From JAVBRU01 sp031547595 (GTDB taxonomy: Bacteria; Bacillota; Clostridia; Christensenellales; Aristaeellaceae), in NCBI GenBank assembly GCA_031547595.1, contig JAVBRU010000100.1, positions 1-38,918 on the forward strand: DNA of 38,918 bases, given 5' to 3'. The notes below the pieces were generated by a model, which searched no databases, was not told where the DNA came from, and saw nothing but the letters and a program-made list of their open reading frames with translations. Position numbers and translations under genes: made by a program. How positions within the stretch are numbered: position 1 is the first letter of the stretch; the number at the start of each line of letters is the position of its first letter. Below, piece after piece: positions 17,848 to 25,360 of this stretch.

Positions 17848-19611
17848 TTACCCCTGCCGCTTCAGCCACACCATCAGCACCGCTATATCCGCCGGTGATA
17901 CGCCGGGGATGCGCGAGGCCTGCCCCAGCGAGTGCGGGCGTTGTTTGTCCAGCTTTTGCCGCGCTTCCACGCGCAGGGCGTCCATGGTGAGGTACGGCGC
18001 GTCAAAGGGCAAAAGCCGCTCTTCCATGGCGCGCACGGTGCGGATCTGAGCCATTTCTTTGCTGAGGTAGCCTTCGTATTTGATGGCGATCTCGGCCTGT
18101 TCGCGCGCGGCTTCAACATACTCCCAGCCCTCGGGCAGGATCAGTTTGCTTTCCGGGCGGCGCAGCTCCTTGATCTTGCCTGCATCCGTGAGGCGTTGCA
18201 CCAGCTCGGCTGTCTGCCGCTGCTTGGCCTCCATGCGGCGCATGCGCTCGTCGCTTGCCAGGCCCAGCGCGTATGCGCGGGCTGTGAGGCGGAGGTCTGC
18301 GTTGTCCTGGCGAAGATACAATCGATGCTCGGCACGGCTGGTCATCATGCGGTAAGGCTCGTCAGTGCCCTTGGTGGTCAAATCATCGGTCATTACGCCG
18401 ATATACGCCTCATCCCGCGACAGCCGGAAGGGGTTTTTTTGTTGTGTATACAGCGTGGCGTTAATGCCGGCCAGGATGCCCTGCGCGGCTGCTTCTTCAT
18501 AGCCGGACGTGCCGTTCACCTGCCCGGCCAGGTACAGCCCCTTCAGGTGCAGCGCGCCGAGGGTGGGGGCCAGCGCCGTGGGGTTGATGCAGTCATACTC
18601 AATGGCATAGGCAAGGCGCGTCAGCACGCAGTGCTCCAGCCCCTGGATGGAACGGTACATTGCCCACTGCACATCCTCCGGCATGCTGGAGGACATGCCC
18701 TGCACATACCATTCGGGGTAGTTCAGTCCCTCTGGCTCCAGGAAAATCTGATGCCTGTCCTTGTCCGCAAAGCGCGTCACCTTGGTCTCAATCGACGGAC
18801 AATAGCGTGCGCCCATGCCGGTGATTGCGCCGGTATACATCGGCGCGCGGTGCAGATTCTCCATAATGATCTGGTGCGTGGTGGGGTTTGTGAAGGTCAA
18901 ATAACAGGGCACTCTATTTTGCGGCGGAATATCAGTGAGGAAAGAGAACGGCGTCACAGGATCGTCGCCCTCCTGCCGGTCCATTTTGTCAAAATCGATG
19001 CTGCGCACATCCACGCGTGCGGGGGTGCCGGTCTTGAAACGGCGCAGTTCGAAGCCCATATCCAGCAGATTTTGTGATAATGCGTTGGCAGGCAGCAGCC
19101 CCTGCGGGCCGCCATCCCACTGCGCTTCGCCAATGATGATGCGGCTTTTGAGGTACACGCCGGTGCACACCACCACCGCGCGGCAGGAAATGCTATCGCC
19201 CGTTGTGGTTTTCACGCCGCAAACTGTGCTGTTCTTGATCAAAATTTCGGCCACTTCGCCCTGACGGAGGGTCAGGCGTTCTTGCCCGAACAGCGCCGCC
19301 AGCATGCGCGCCTGATATGCGCGTTTATCTGTCTGCGCGCGAAGTGAATGCACCGCAGGGCCTTTACCGGTATTCAGCATGCGGCTTTGCAGTGTCACAT
19401 CATCGGCGGCCAGGCCCATCTCGCCGCCCAGCGCATCCACCTCGCGTACCAGATGGCCTTTGCCGGTGCCGCCGATGTTGGGGTTGCACGCCATCAACGC
19501 GATGGATTCCATATTCAGCGTCAACAGCAACGTTTCCGCGCCCAGCCGCGCGCTGGCCAGTGCCGCCTCGCACCCCGCATGCCCCGCGCCAATCACAATT
19601 ACGTCGTACAT
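17848..19611 (-). CDS. mnmG: tRNA uridine-5-carboxymethylaminomethyl modification enzyme MnmG
   Basis: FAD-dependent enzyme that works with MnmE to modify the wobble uridine (U34) of several tRNAs. The start VIVIGAGHAGCEAALASARLG is the FAD-binding fingerprint, CNPNIGGTGKGHLVREVDALGG is present around residues 46-67 (quoted with its flanks in mind), and AGQVNGTSGYEEAAAQG closes the active site. The C-terminal helical MnmE-binding domain is intact. At 587 residues it is roughly 35-45 shorter than typical MnmG, mostly from a missing stretch before the AREQAEIAIKYEGYL segment. ATG 19611 has GGGAAGGGA ahead of it. MnmE is not in this window. Confidence 0.93.
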   Translation of the reverse strand: MYDVIVIGAGHAGCEAALASARLGAETLLLTLNMESIALMACNPNIGGTGKGHLVREVDALGGEMGLAADDVTLQSRMLNTGKGPAVHSLRAQTDKRAYQARMLAALFGQERLTLRQGEVAEILIKNSTVCGVKTTTGDSISCRAVVVCTGVYLKSRIIIGEAQWDGGPQGLLPANALSQNLLDMGFELRRFKTGTPARVDVRSIDFDKMDRQEGDDPVTPFSFLTDIPPQNRVPCYLTFTNPTTHQIIMENLHRAPMYTGAITGMGARYCPSIETKVTRFADKDRHQIFLEPEGLNYPEWYVQGMSSSMPEDVQWAMYRSIQGLEHCVLTRLAYAIEYDCINPTALAPTLGALHLKGLYLAGQVNGTSGYEEAAAQGILAGINATLYTQQKNPFRLSRDEAYIGVMTDDLTTKGTDEPYRMMTSRAEHRLYLRQDNADLRLTARAYALGLASDERMRRMEAKQRQTAELVQRLTDAGKIKELRRPESKLILPEGWEYVEAAREQAEIAIKYEGYLSKEMAQIRTVRAMEERLLPFDAPYLTMDALRVEARQKLDKQRPHSLGQASRIPGVSPADIAVLMVWLKRQG

Positions 19612-19689
19612 CGTATCCCTTCCCCGGATCAAGAAATTAACGATTGATTATATCACAACTTGACCAGGATACCAACTATCAGTTCTTTA

Positions 19690-19849
19690 GGGTGTGTTTC
19701 AAAAGTCAGGGGCGTGCAGCTTCGAGGGGATAAAGCGCCAGTTTAAGGCCGTAAACCGCCGGAATAGCAGCGCTATTTCAAGGTTTGACAACGCAGAAAT
19801 GGTGCTTTTACACCCCGAAGATGCATGTTAAGAGTTTTGAAACACGCCC
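19690..19849. mobile_element. MITE-like palindromic element between TA dinucleotides
   Basis: A 160-bp non-coding element whose ends are near-perfect inverted repeats: GGGTGTGTTTCAAAA on the left and its complement with one mismatch on the right. The two arms stay recognisably complementary for about 50 bp, and the centre contains further inverted repeats (GGAATAGC / GCTATTTC and GTAAACC / GGTTTGAC), so the whole element folds into one long hairpin. TA occurs at both borders (19688-19689 and 19850-19851), as expected for target duplication by IS630/Tc1-mariner-type transposases. It sits between the divergent mnmG and phosphoribosyltransferase genes. No transposase is encoded. Confidence 0.7.
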
Positions 19850-19907
19850 TAATTATGATGCAATTAATTTTTCTGAATGTTCCATGAAAGATGCTACACA
19901 CTTGTGA

Positions 19908-19913
19908 TATAAT
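19908..19913 (+). promoter_or_regulatory. extended -10 promoter just before the phosphoribosyltransferase gene
   Basis: TGATATAAT is an extended -10 element (TG-n-TATAAT); the -35 is poor. The predicted transcription start is near 19920, only a few bases before the first in-frame GTG (19922) and ATG (19931), implying little or no leader. Confidence 0.6.
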
Positions 19914-19921
19914 TCATATGG

Positions 19922-20686
19922 GTGTTGCATATGAAGTCGTTACTACTCGGATGGGACCAATCTCTGCCCCCCGGAATAGGGCATACATCACTACAAAAGC
20001 TGTGCAACTGTCCCGGATTTCAAGCTGCCAAGCATGGCAAAATATCAGCTGCAGAGCGGGTGGTCTTTCAATGCGCCAAGCCGGAGCGTTTGTACGCCCT
20101 GCGCGAAAACTATCCTCATGCGGTGCTGCTGCCTGTGGTGCGGCGCAATGTGCTGCCCATGGCCTTGGCCGATGCCATCGGGCTGCCTGTTTGCCGTGAG
20201 GTGTATTGCCTGGACAGCATGCCGCGCAAGGAGCTGTCCGCTATGGAACGGCTGATGCACCGTCCGCGCTTTGCGGGCAACGTGAAGCCGGGCACGGATT
20301 ATATCCTGGTGGACGATGTGGTGACGCAGGGCGGCACAATGATGGCACTGTGCGATTTCGTGGTATCCCAAGGCGCTCGGGTGGTGGCGGTGGCGGCACT
20401 GGCCTTTGCAACTGGCGCCAGCGTAATTGCGCCCACACAGGTGCATATTGACGCACTGGAAAACAAATTTGGCATGTCCGTCCTCTATTTGCTTTATGAG
20501 TATGGTATCATATCGCCCCATATGCATTTGAGCGCCTCGCAGGTGCGCTATCTGCTCAAATTCCATGATCTGGCCAGCATCGAAAAGAGCATGGAGGATA
20601 GTTTGAAACAGTTGGCGGAGCGCTATGGGGATGGCGGGGTTACGCTGGGGCATAGCCCCAGCGTAACCCCGTTCCCCCGTGCTTAA
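19922..20686 (+). CDS. phosphoribosyltransferase-fold protein
   Basis: About 254 residues from GTG 19922, or 251 from ATG 19931. The only clear signature is the PRPP-binding loop YILVDDVVTQGGTM (about residues 127-140), preceded by hydrophobic strands typical of the type I phosphoribosyltransferase fold (AVLLPVVRRN, GLPVC). The N-terminal ~50 residues contain two Cys near positions 28 and 30 and a third near 51. The C-terminal helices after the fold are unlike the usual salvage enzymes. No ribosome binding site precedes either start. The substrate base is unknown and a purely regulatory role is possible. The last codons are formed by a perfect inverted repeat, and the stop overlaps the converging methyltransferase gene by 4 bp. 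Confidence 0.75.
   Translation: MLHMKSLLLGWDQSLPPGIGHTSLQKLCNCPGFQAAKHGKISAAERVVFQCAKPERLYALRENYPHAVLLPVVRRNVLPMALADAIGLPVCREVYCLDSMPRKELSAMERLMHRPRFAGNVKPGTDYILVDDVVTQGGTMMALCDFVVSQGARVVAVAALAFATGASVIAPTQVHIDALENKFGMSVLYLLYEYGIISPHMHLSASQVRYLLKFHDLASIEKSMEDSLKQLAERYGDGGVTLGHSPSVTPFPRA
20636..20670. repeat. perfect 16-bp inverted repeat at a convergent gene junction
   Basis: Arms 20636-20651 and 20655-20670 are exactly complementary, with a 3-nt ATA loop. No T-run follows on either strand. It lies inside the 3' end of the phosphoribosyltransferase gene and just beyond the stop of the opposing gene, so it may act as a bidirectional transcription stop or as an RNA 3'-end stabiliser. Confidence 0.75.
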
Positions 20687-21783
20687 TAGATCAAATACTC
20701 ACTCTCCAACCGTCCGTTATACAGCCGCCGCTTCTGGGTAGCGCGCGCGCCATAGCAGCGCTCAAAGCCGCTGTGGGAGGTAATCACGCACAGGCGGCTG
20801 CCGGGGTGGCGGCTGCGCAGGCCGCGCAGATCGCGGTAAAGCTTTTCGCAGGTGGCACGGTCGCTCATGCGCTCGCCATAAGGCGGGTTCGCGATAAAGC
20901 AAATATTTTGCTGCGGCAGGGTCAAATCGCGCAGGTCTTTTTCAAAGACGGTGATTTTGCTGCCAAGACCGGCCTGGGCGATGTGTTTTTTGCAAAGGCT
21001 GAGCGCCTCCGGGTCGATATCGCTGCCGGAGATATCCTGGATAAGGGACGCATCAAAGCGCGCGGCGGCGGCGGCGCGAACATCCTCAAAAGCGCGGCGG
21101 TCCGCCATCGTCCAGCTTTCCATGGCAAAGCTGCGGTTGATACCAGGAGCGCGGCGGCCTTGGATGAAGGCGGCCTCAATGAGCAGCGTGCCGGTGCCAC
21201 AGCAGGGGTCGTGCAGCGGCGTGTTTTGCCGCCAGGGTGAGAGCGACACCAGCGCAGCGGCCAGCGTTTCGCGCAGCGGCGCTTCGCCGTTCCAGGTGCG
21301 GTAGCCGCGGCGATTGAGCGCCACGCCGGAGGTATCCAGCGTGATGCGCGCGGTATCGGCGTGCAGGCTGACATCCACGGCATAGGTTGCGCCGGATTCC
21401 TCGCACCAGGTGGTGCGGTAGATTTTCTTCATTTGCTCGGCAATGGCCTTCTTGGTGATGGCCTGGCAATCGCGCACGCTCATCAGTTGGCTGCGCGCAC
21501 ATTTGCCGCTGACGGGGAACGCGGCATCCCTGGGCAAATAATCCTGCCAGCGGATGGCGCTGACAAGCTGAAATAGATCCTCAAAAGAGGTGGCAGTGCC
21601 CTCGGCCAGCAAAAGCAGCACGCGGTCGGCCGTGCGCAGCCAGAGGTTGGCGTTCAGCGCCTGCGCAAGGGACGCCTCAAAGCGCACAGCGCCCAGCTCC
21701 GCCTTTGCGTCCAGGCCCAGCTGCAATAGTTCGCGTTTCACAACGCCCTCCAGGCCAAAGGCCGCGGTAGCCAGAAAAATCAT
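20683..21783 (-). CDS. THUMP-domain class I SAM-dependent RNA methyltransferase (RlmL/YpsC-like)
   Basis: A 366-residue enzyme predicted to methylate a guanine N2 in 23S rRNA. The N-terminal ~150 residues match the ferredoxin-like/THUMP RNA-binding part (FLATAAFGLEGVVKRELLQLG opens the protein; quoted to its first helix). The Rossmann part has the SAM loop DPCCGTGTLLIEAA (about residues 190-203) and the catalytic FIANPPYGERMSD motif (NPPY). ATG 21783 is preferred over GTG 21792 because GGAGGG sits 8 nt upstream of the ATG and abuts the GTG. Transcription starts from a TATAAT promoter at 21810-21837. It converges on the phosphoribosyltransferase gene. Confidence 0.87.
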   Translation of the reverse strand: MIFLATAAFGLEGVVKRELLQLGLDAKAELGAVRFEASLAQALNANLWLRTADRVLLLLAEGTATSFEDLFQLVSAIRWQDYLPRDAAFPVSGKCARSQLMSVRDCQAITKKAIAEQMKKIYRTTWCEESGATYAVDVSLHADTARITLDTSGVALNRRGYRTWNGEAPLRETLAAALVSLSPWRQNTPLHDPCCGTGTLLIEAAFIQGRRAPGINRSFAMESWTMADRRAFEDVRAAAAARFDASLIQDISGSDIDPEALSLCKKHIAQAGLGSKITVFEKDLRDLTLPQQNICFIANPPYGERMSDRATCEKLYRDLRGLRSRHPGSRLCVITSHSGFERCYGARATQKRRLYNGRLESEYLIY

Positions 21784-21809
21784 GGGCTTCACCCTCCGTT
21801 CCGGGATTG

Positions 21810-21837
21810 ATTATACCAGTACGATGGGAAAATACAA
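21810..21837 (-). promoter_or_regulatory. promoter of the RNA methyltransferase gene
   Basis: Minus strand TTGTAT (21832-21837), 16-bp spacer, TATAAT (21810-21815). Confidence 0.65.
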
Positions 21838-21906
21838 GCAAAACCTTTTCAAAACCGCAAAAAAAGTGTATTATAAAGGATAGAACCTTGAGGAGGAACA
21901 AGATAT

Positions 21907-23079
21907 ATGAAACGTGCGATTTTGATTGTACTGGATAGCGTGGGTGTGGGCGCATTGCCCGATGCCGCGCAGTTTGGCGATGCCGGGGCGAATACACTGG
22001 GGCATATTGCGGACGCGCAGCCGCTGCACCTGCCGCATATGCGCGCGCTGGGGCTGGGGCATATTGCGGGCGCATGCCTGCCCAAGGACGAAAACGCCGT
22101 GGGCGCATTTGGCCGCGCCACGGAAATATCGCTGGGCAAAGACACCACCACCGGGCACTGGGAGATGGCGGGGCTGCGGCTGCCGCGCGCGTTCCCCACA
22201 TACCCGGACGGGTTTCCACAGGATGTGATGGCGCGTTTTGAGGCGGCAATTGACCGTAAAACGCTGGGCAACAAGCCTGCATCCGGCACAGCGATACTGG
22301 ATGAACTGGGCGAAGAGCACATCGCTACGGGCTGCCCTATCATCTATACCTCGGGCGATAGTGTGTTCCAAATCGCGGCGCACGAGGATAGCATTCCGCT
22401 GGAGCAATTATATGAAATGTGCCGCATCGCGCGCGAGCAGCTGCAGGGCCAGCATGCGGTGGGGCGCGTGATTGCTCGTCCGTTTATTGGCAGGAAGAAG
22501 GGCGCGTTCCAGCGCACGGCGGGGCGGCGGGATTTCTCGCTGGCACCCATTGGCGAGACGATGCTGGACGCGCTCAGTGCTGCCGGAAAAGAAGTGCTGG
22601 GCGTGGGCAAGATAGAGGACATCTTTGACCACCGCGGCCTGACGGGCAGCAACCACGCGGCGGGCAACCCCGCGTGTGTGGAAGCGACGCTTCAGTACCT
22701 GAAGAAAGATTTTGAAGGGCTGCTGTTTGTCAATTTGGTGGATTTTGACATGCAATTTGGCCACCGCCGCGATGTGGCGGGCTATGCCGCGGCGCTGGAA
22801 GCCTTTGACGCGGTGCTGCCGGATATTTTGCAAAGCATGACCGGGGAAGATTTGCTGATCATCACCGCCGACCACGGATGCGACCCCACGCATACCGGCA
22901 CCGACCACACCCGCGAGTATGTGCCGCTGCTGGTATATCAAAAAGGCATGAAAAAGCTGAAAGACCTTGGCACCCGTCAGAGCTTTGCGGACACGGCGGC
23001 CACCATTTGCGAATATTTGGGCGTGCCGCAGCGCTTTGACGCAAAATCCTATCTGAATATTGTGGAGGAAGCAAAATGA
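21907..23079 (+). CDS. deoB: phosphopentomutase
   Basis: Cytoplasmic enzyme that interconverts (deoxy)ribose-1-phosphate and (deoxy)ribose-5-phosphate, feeding nucleoside sugars into the pentose phosphate pathway. The 390-residue protein is the normal length. Visible features are the metal-binding VLDSVGVGALPDA start, the phospho-acceptor threonine loop KDTTTGHWEMAG (about residues 78-89), NFVD-type VNLVDFDMQFGHRRD, and the second metal cluster ITADHGCDPTHTGTDHTRE. GAGGAGGAA precedes the ATG. Its last four bases overlap the start of the PNP gene (ATGA), so the two are translationally coupled and act in sequence: PNP makes the pentose-1-phosphate that DeoB uses. Confidence 0.95.
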   Translation: MKRAILIVLDSVGVGALPDAAQFGDAGANTLGHIADAQPLHLPHMRALGLGHIAGACLPKDENAVGAFGRATEISLGKDTTTGHWEMAGLRLPRAFPTYPDGFPQDVMARFEAAIDRKTLGNKPASGTAILDELGEEHIATGCPIIYTSGDSVFQIAAHEDSIPLEQLYEMCRIAREQLQGQHAVGRVIARPFIGRKKGAFQRTAGRRDFSLAPIGETMLDALSAAGKEVLGVGKIEDIFDHRGLTGSNHAAGNPACVEATLQYLKKDFEGLLFVNLVDFDMQFGHRRDVAGYAAALEAFDAVLPDILQSMTGEDLLIITADHGCDPTHTGTDHTREYVPLLVYQKGMKKLKDLGTRQSFADTAATICEYLGVPQRFDAKSYLNIVEEAK

Positions 23080-23894
23080 AAAAGTATCTGGAGCGGATAG
23101 AGCAAGCGGCGCAGGCCGTCAAAAAAGTTTGTGGCGAAGCGGATGTGGGCATCATCCTGGGCAGTGGTCTGGGCGACTTTGGCGAGAATATCGAAAACCC
23201 CAAAGAGATCAGCTATGCGGATATTCCCGGCTTCCCCAAGGCCACTGTGCAGGGGCATGCGGGCAAGCTGATCGCGGGTGAACTGTGCGGCCAGCGCGTG
23301 ATATTGATGAGCGGGCGCTTCCACAGCTATGAGGGGCATAGCATGCGCGATGTGACGCTGCCGGTGCGCATGATGGCGCGCCTGGGCGTGAAAACCTTGA
23401 TCGTCACCAACGCGGCAGGCGGCGTGAACACGGATTTTTATGCCGGGGATTTAATGCTGATCACCGATTTTATCAACCTTTCCGGCAAAAACCCGCTGCG
23501 CGGGGAGAACCTGGACGGCTTTGGCGTTCGCTTTCCCGATATGTGTAATGCCTATACCCCGGCGCTTCGCAGCATGGCCAAGGAATGCGCGGCGGGGCTT
23601 GACATCCCGCTGCGCGAGGGCGTGTATTGCTGGATGAACGGCCCCTGCTATGAAACCCCGGTTGAAATCCGCATGATCCGCACGCTGGGCGCGGATGCGG
23701 TGGGCATGTCCACCGTGCCCGAAACCATTGTGGCGCGCCACTGCGGCATGCAGGTGCTGGGCTTTAGCTGCATCACCAACATGGCGGCGGGCGTGCTCGA
23801 CCAGCCCATCAACCACCAGGAAGTGATGGAGATGGGCAAGCGCGTGAAGGACAAGTTTGGCGCGCTGCTGTTGGAGGTTTTAGCAAAGCTGTAA
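23076..23894 (+). CDS. purine-nucleoside phosphorylase (trimeric type)
   Basis: A 272-residue enzyme that cleaves purine (deoxy)nucleosides with phosphate to give the base and (deoxy)ribose-1-phosphate. It matches the trimeric PunA/PNP-I family rather than hexameric DeoD: phosphate loop IILGSGLGDF (residues 25-34), SGRFHSYEGHSM with the conserved His, VTNAAGGVN, and MSTVPETIVARHCG near the C-terminus. The start codon overlaps the deoB stop, so it is the second gene of a two-gene nucleoside salvage operon. No strong terminator follows; only a short 7-bp hairpin (23908-23924). Confidence 0.93.
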   Translation: MKKYLERIEQAAQAVKKVCGEADVGIILGSGLGDFGENIENPKEISYADIPGFPKATVQGHAGKLIAGELCGQRVILMSGRFHSYEGHSMRDVTLPVRMMARLGVKTLIVTNAAGGVNTDFYAGDLMLITDFINLSGKNPLRGENLDGFGVRFPDMCNAYTPALRSMAKECAAGLDIPLREGVYCWMNGPCYETPVEIRMIRTLGADAVGMSTVPETIVARHCGMQVLGFSCITNMAAGVLDQPINHQEVMEMGKRVKDKFGALLLEVLAKL

Positions 23895-23982
23895 GAAAGA
23901 AAACAAATTATGCTGGGAGCATAACAAACTGCGCATGGCAGCGTGTAAAATAGTAGCAAATACAGGAAAGAAGGTTGCTACA

Positions 23983-24120
23983 ATGGACACCATGGGAACG
24001 CTTGCGATACCCAAGCAAAAGCGCCGCACCTCGATACTGATCGCGGCGGCACTGGGCGCGGCCTATTACCGCGAGATCGGTGATGTGAACGAAACGCATC
24101 ATGTAAAGCGGGTGGCTTAG
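23983..24120 (+). CDS. possible small protein of unknown function
   Basis: A 45-residue open frame with a plausible ribosome binding site (AGGAAAGAAGG at 23965-23975) 7 nt before the ATG. The product is basic at the start (PKQKRRTS), with a short Ala/Leu-rich patch (ILIAAALGAAYY) too short for a clear membrane span. I do not recognise it. The open frame that continues one base out of register just after the stop encodes a strong membrane segment, so this may be the front half of a frameshifted membrane protein. Confidence 0.35.
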   Translation: MDTMGTLAIPKQKRRTSILIAAALGAAYYREIGDVNETHHVKRVA

Positions 24121-24277
24121 CAACTACCGCCAGGCCTGGGCGCGGGTGCCGCTTACAAACAGCAGCAAATTGCATCTTCGCATCATCGAGATAGTGCTGG
24201 GCAGCATTGCGCTATTCGTATGCGTATGCCTGTTGTTTATATTGCTGCTGAAAGCCATGGTACCTGAAGCAACTTGA
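24119..24277 (+). pseudogene. membrane-segment fragment, possibly the frameshifted end of the preceding small ORF
   Basis: An open stretch without an ATG start (candidate GTG 24146, no ribosome binding site) encodes about 44-52 residues. It has a clear ~20-residue hydrophobic helix (IVLGSIALFVCVCLLFILLL) and a short tail ending before the tRNA promoter. It begins exactly where the preceding small frame stops, offset in phase. A one-base error or a decayed gene would explain both. Low confidence that either part is expressed. Confidence 0.3.
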
Positions 24278-24281
24278 AATC

Positions 24282-24310
24282 TTGACATCCCGCCCCATTG
24301 ATGATACAAT
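24282..24310 (+). promoter_or_regulatory. tRNA promoter
   Basis: TTGACA (24282-24287), 17-bp spacer, TACAAT (24305-24310), about 40 bp ahead of the mature tRNA. Confidence 0.88.
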
Positions 24311-24349
24311 ATCTTGGCAACGGCTGCACTTTCGCCGCCGTTTCTCTAT

Positions 24350-24426
24350 GCGCTCGTAGCTCAGCTGGATAGAGTGTCAGACTCCGACTCTGAAGGCCGC
24401 GCGTTCGAATCGCGCCGGGCGCACCA
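24350..24426 (+). tRNA. tRNA-Arg (anticodon CCG)
   Basis: A full cloverleaf can be drawn. Acceptor arms are GCGCTCG / CGGGCGC (one G-T pair). The D arm is GCTC...GAGT, the anticodon stem TCAGA/TCTGA encloses loop CTCCGAC with anticodon CCG, and the T arm is GCGCG-TTCGAAT-CGCGC. Discriminator A and an encoded CCA end the gene at 24426. It reads arginine codon CGG. A terminator follows directly. The base composition and gene content change right after it, so it marks the border of the accessory region. Confidence 0.95.
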
Positions 24427-24433
24427 AATGTCG

Positions 24434-24478
24434 AACCCTGTCGAAGAAGCAGAAATTGCTTTTTCGGCAGGGTTTTGC
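24434..24478 (+). terminator. terminator of the tRNA-Arg transcript
   Basis: Long stem AACCCTG...CAGGGTT with an inner stem CGAAgAAGCA / TGCTTTTTCG and a short T-run (TTTTG). Confidence 0.8.
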
Positions 24479-24545
24479 TATAGTGAGGATATATAAATTT
24501 TTTGTTTTTCGGAGGTATTAAGCAAATAAATTTCTCAATCTTTAT

Positions 24546-24633
24546 ATCCGAATTTTTACCCAGCCCATTTTTCCAAAAATGAGCGCAAAAAAGCACCTCA
24601 CCGTCCGATGAGATGCTCCGACGCTTTCGGTTG
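24546..24633. repeat. 88-bp direct repeat, copy 1 (contains a minus-strand terminator)
   Basis: Closely matches 25361-25447, with only scattered mismatches and one 1-nt gap. It contains a hairpin GCACCTCA-ccgtc-CGATGAGATGC followed on the minus strand by TTTTTT (24587-24592). In copy 2 the same hairpin terminates the AAA-ATPase gene. No gene is left upstream of copy 1, so it may be the scar of a lost relative. Confidence 0.75.
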
Positions 24634-25002
24634 ACTGCAATAAATCTTTGACGCTAGTTTCTATAACGCTTTTCTTCTATTTTTGTACAATTTGAACTAA
24701 AAAAGATCCGTTTTCAAGCGGTTTTTGTCTATTTCATCCATTTACTATTTCACCGCAACTGACCAAGTTTTCAATCGGAGATTTCCACATCATGTAGTAT
24801 TTTTGACCTTCTCTGATCGCTATATATTGTGGTCGCAATTTCTTTAACTCCGACTTCTTAAGTCTTCACTCGAAGATTTAATCATTTTATGCAGTGCATC
24901 TTAGCTCAAAACTCACTGCATCTTTGCCTTTTTTCGGAGACCTCTTAACGCATCTTAGCCCAAAAACCTGATTGAGAGCATATTTTCCCGCTCAATCAGG
25001 TT
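24632..25002 (+). repeat. non-coding homologous block, copy 1
   Basis: Shares landmarks in order with 30769-31155. It opens with an identical 22-bp stretch beginning TGACTGCAATAAATC. CACTGACCAAGT-like bases follow about 125 bp later, then an ATATATTGT...ATTTC segment, and it ends in a hairpin with AACCTGATT / AATCAGGTT arms. The intervening bases are much diverged. There is no open reading frame. A second internal hairpin (GCAGTG...CACTGC near 24892-24920) is present. It may be a structured RNA, an attachment or end region of a mobile element, or a regulatory region. Function unknown. Confidence 0.5.
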
Positions 25003-25009
25003 TTTTATT
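24962..25009 (+). terminator. strong hairpin with T-tract, no gene immediately upstream
   Basis: Stem AACCTGATTGAG / CTCAATCAGGTT with a 14-nt loop and TTTTTTATTTT behind it. A-rich DNA in front would let it work in both directions. The only upstream plus-strand candidate transcript is the non-coding block itself. Confidence 0.75.
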
Positions 25010-25129
25010 TTCAATTGATTAACAGCCCTCTCGAAAAACTGTAACATTCAGCCCGAAAAATTACAAAAGGAAGTACCAATGCTCTGCCGCTCCTCCCTCT
25101 AAATCCAAAAGATATATCGCCAAAACAGT

Positions 25130-25304
25130 TAAGATGTTTACGAAAAAGCAGAAAGATATCGGCAATTTGGCGCTAAGATTGCCGCAGATATTGCGTAAGA
25201 TTACCGCATATACGGCTTAAGATTGCTTAAGATGCAGCTCATTTTCAGCTAAGATGTATTTGGTTTTTGATAAAGATACACGTAAGATGCACGTAAGATG
25301 CGCG
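25130..25304 (+). repeat. array of TAAGAT motifs phased at about 11 bp
   Basis: TAAGAT starts at 25130, 25174, 25196, 25218, 25228, 25250, 25283 and 25294. The intervals are 44, 22, 22, 10, 22, 33 and 11 bp, close to multiples of one helical turn. The units are degenerate 11-mers such as TAAGATTGCCG, TAAGATTACCG, TAAGATGCACG and TAAGATGCGCG, alternating with CAGATATTGCG-like units. Two reverse-oriented copies (ATCTTA at 24898 and 24952) lie upstream. No protein is encoded here. Such phasing suggests cooperative binding of a protein to one face of the DNA, as in iteron origins or recombinase/partition sites. Confidence 0.65.
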
Positions 25305-25360
25305 CAGAAATTTCAAAACATCCACTATTTATTTTCAATCACATATTTTTTTGATCTTTT

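Noticed and set aside
23895..23934. Intrinsic terminator directly after the PNP gene
   Set aside because: The TTATGCT-ggg-AGCATAA hairpin is short, AT-rich and lacks a T-run.
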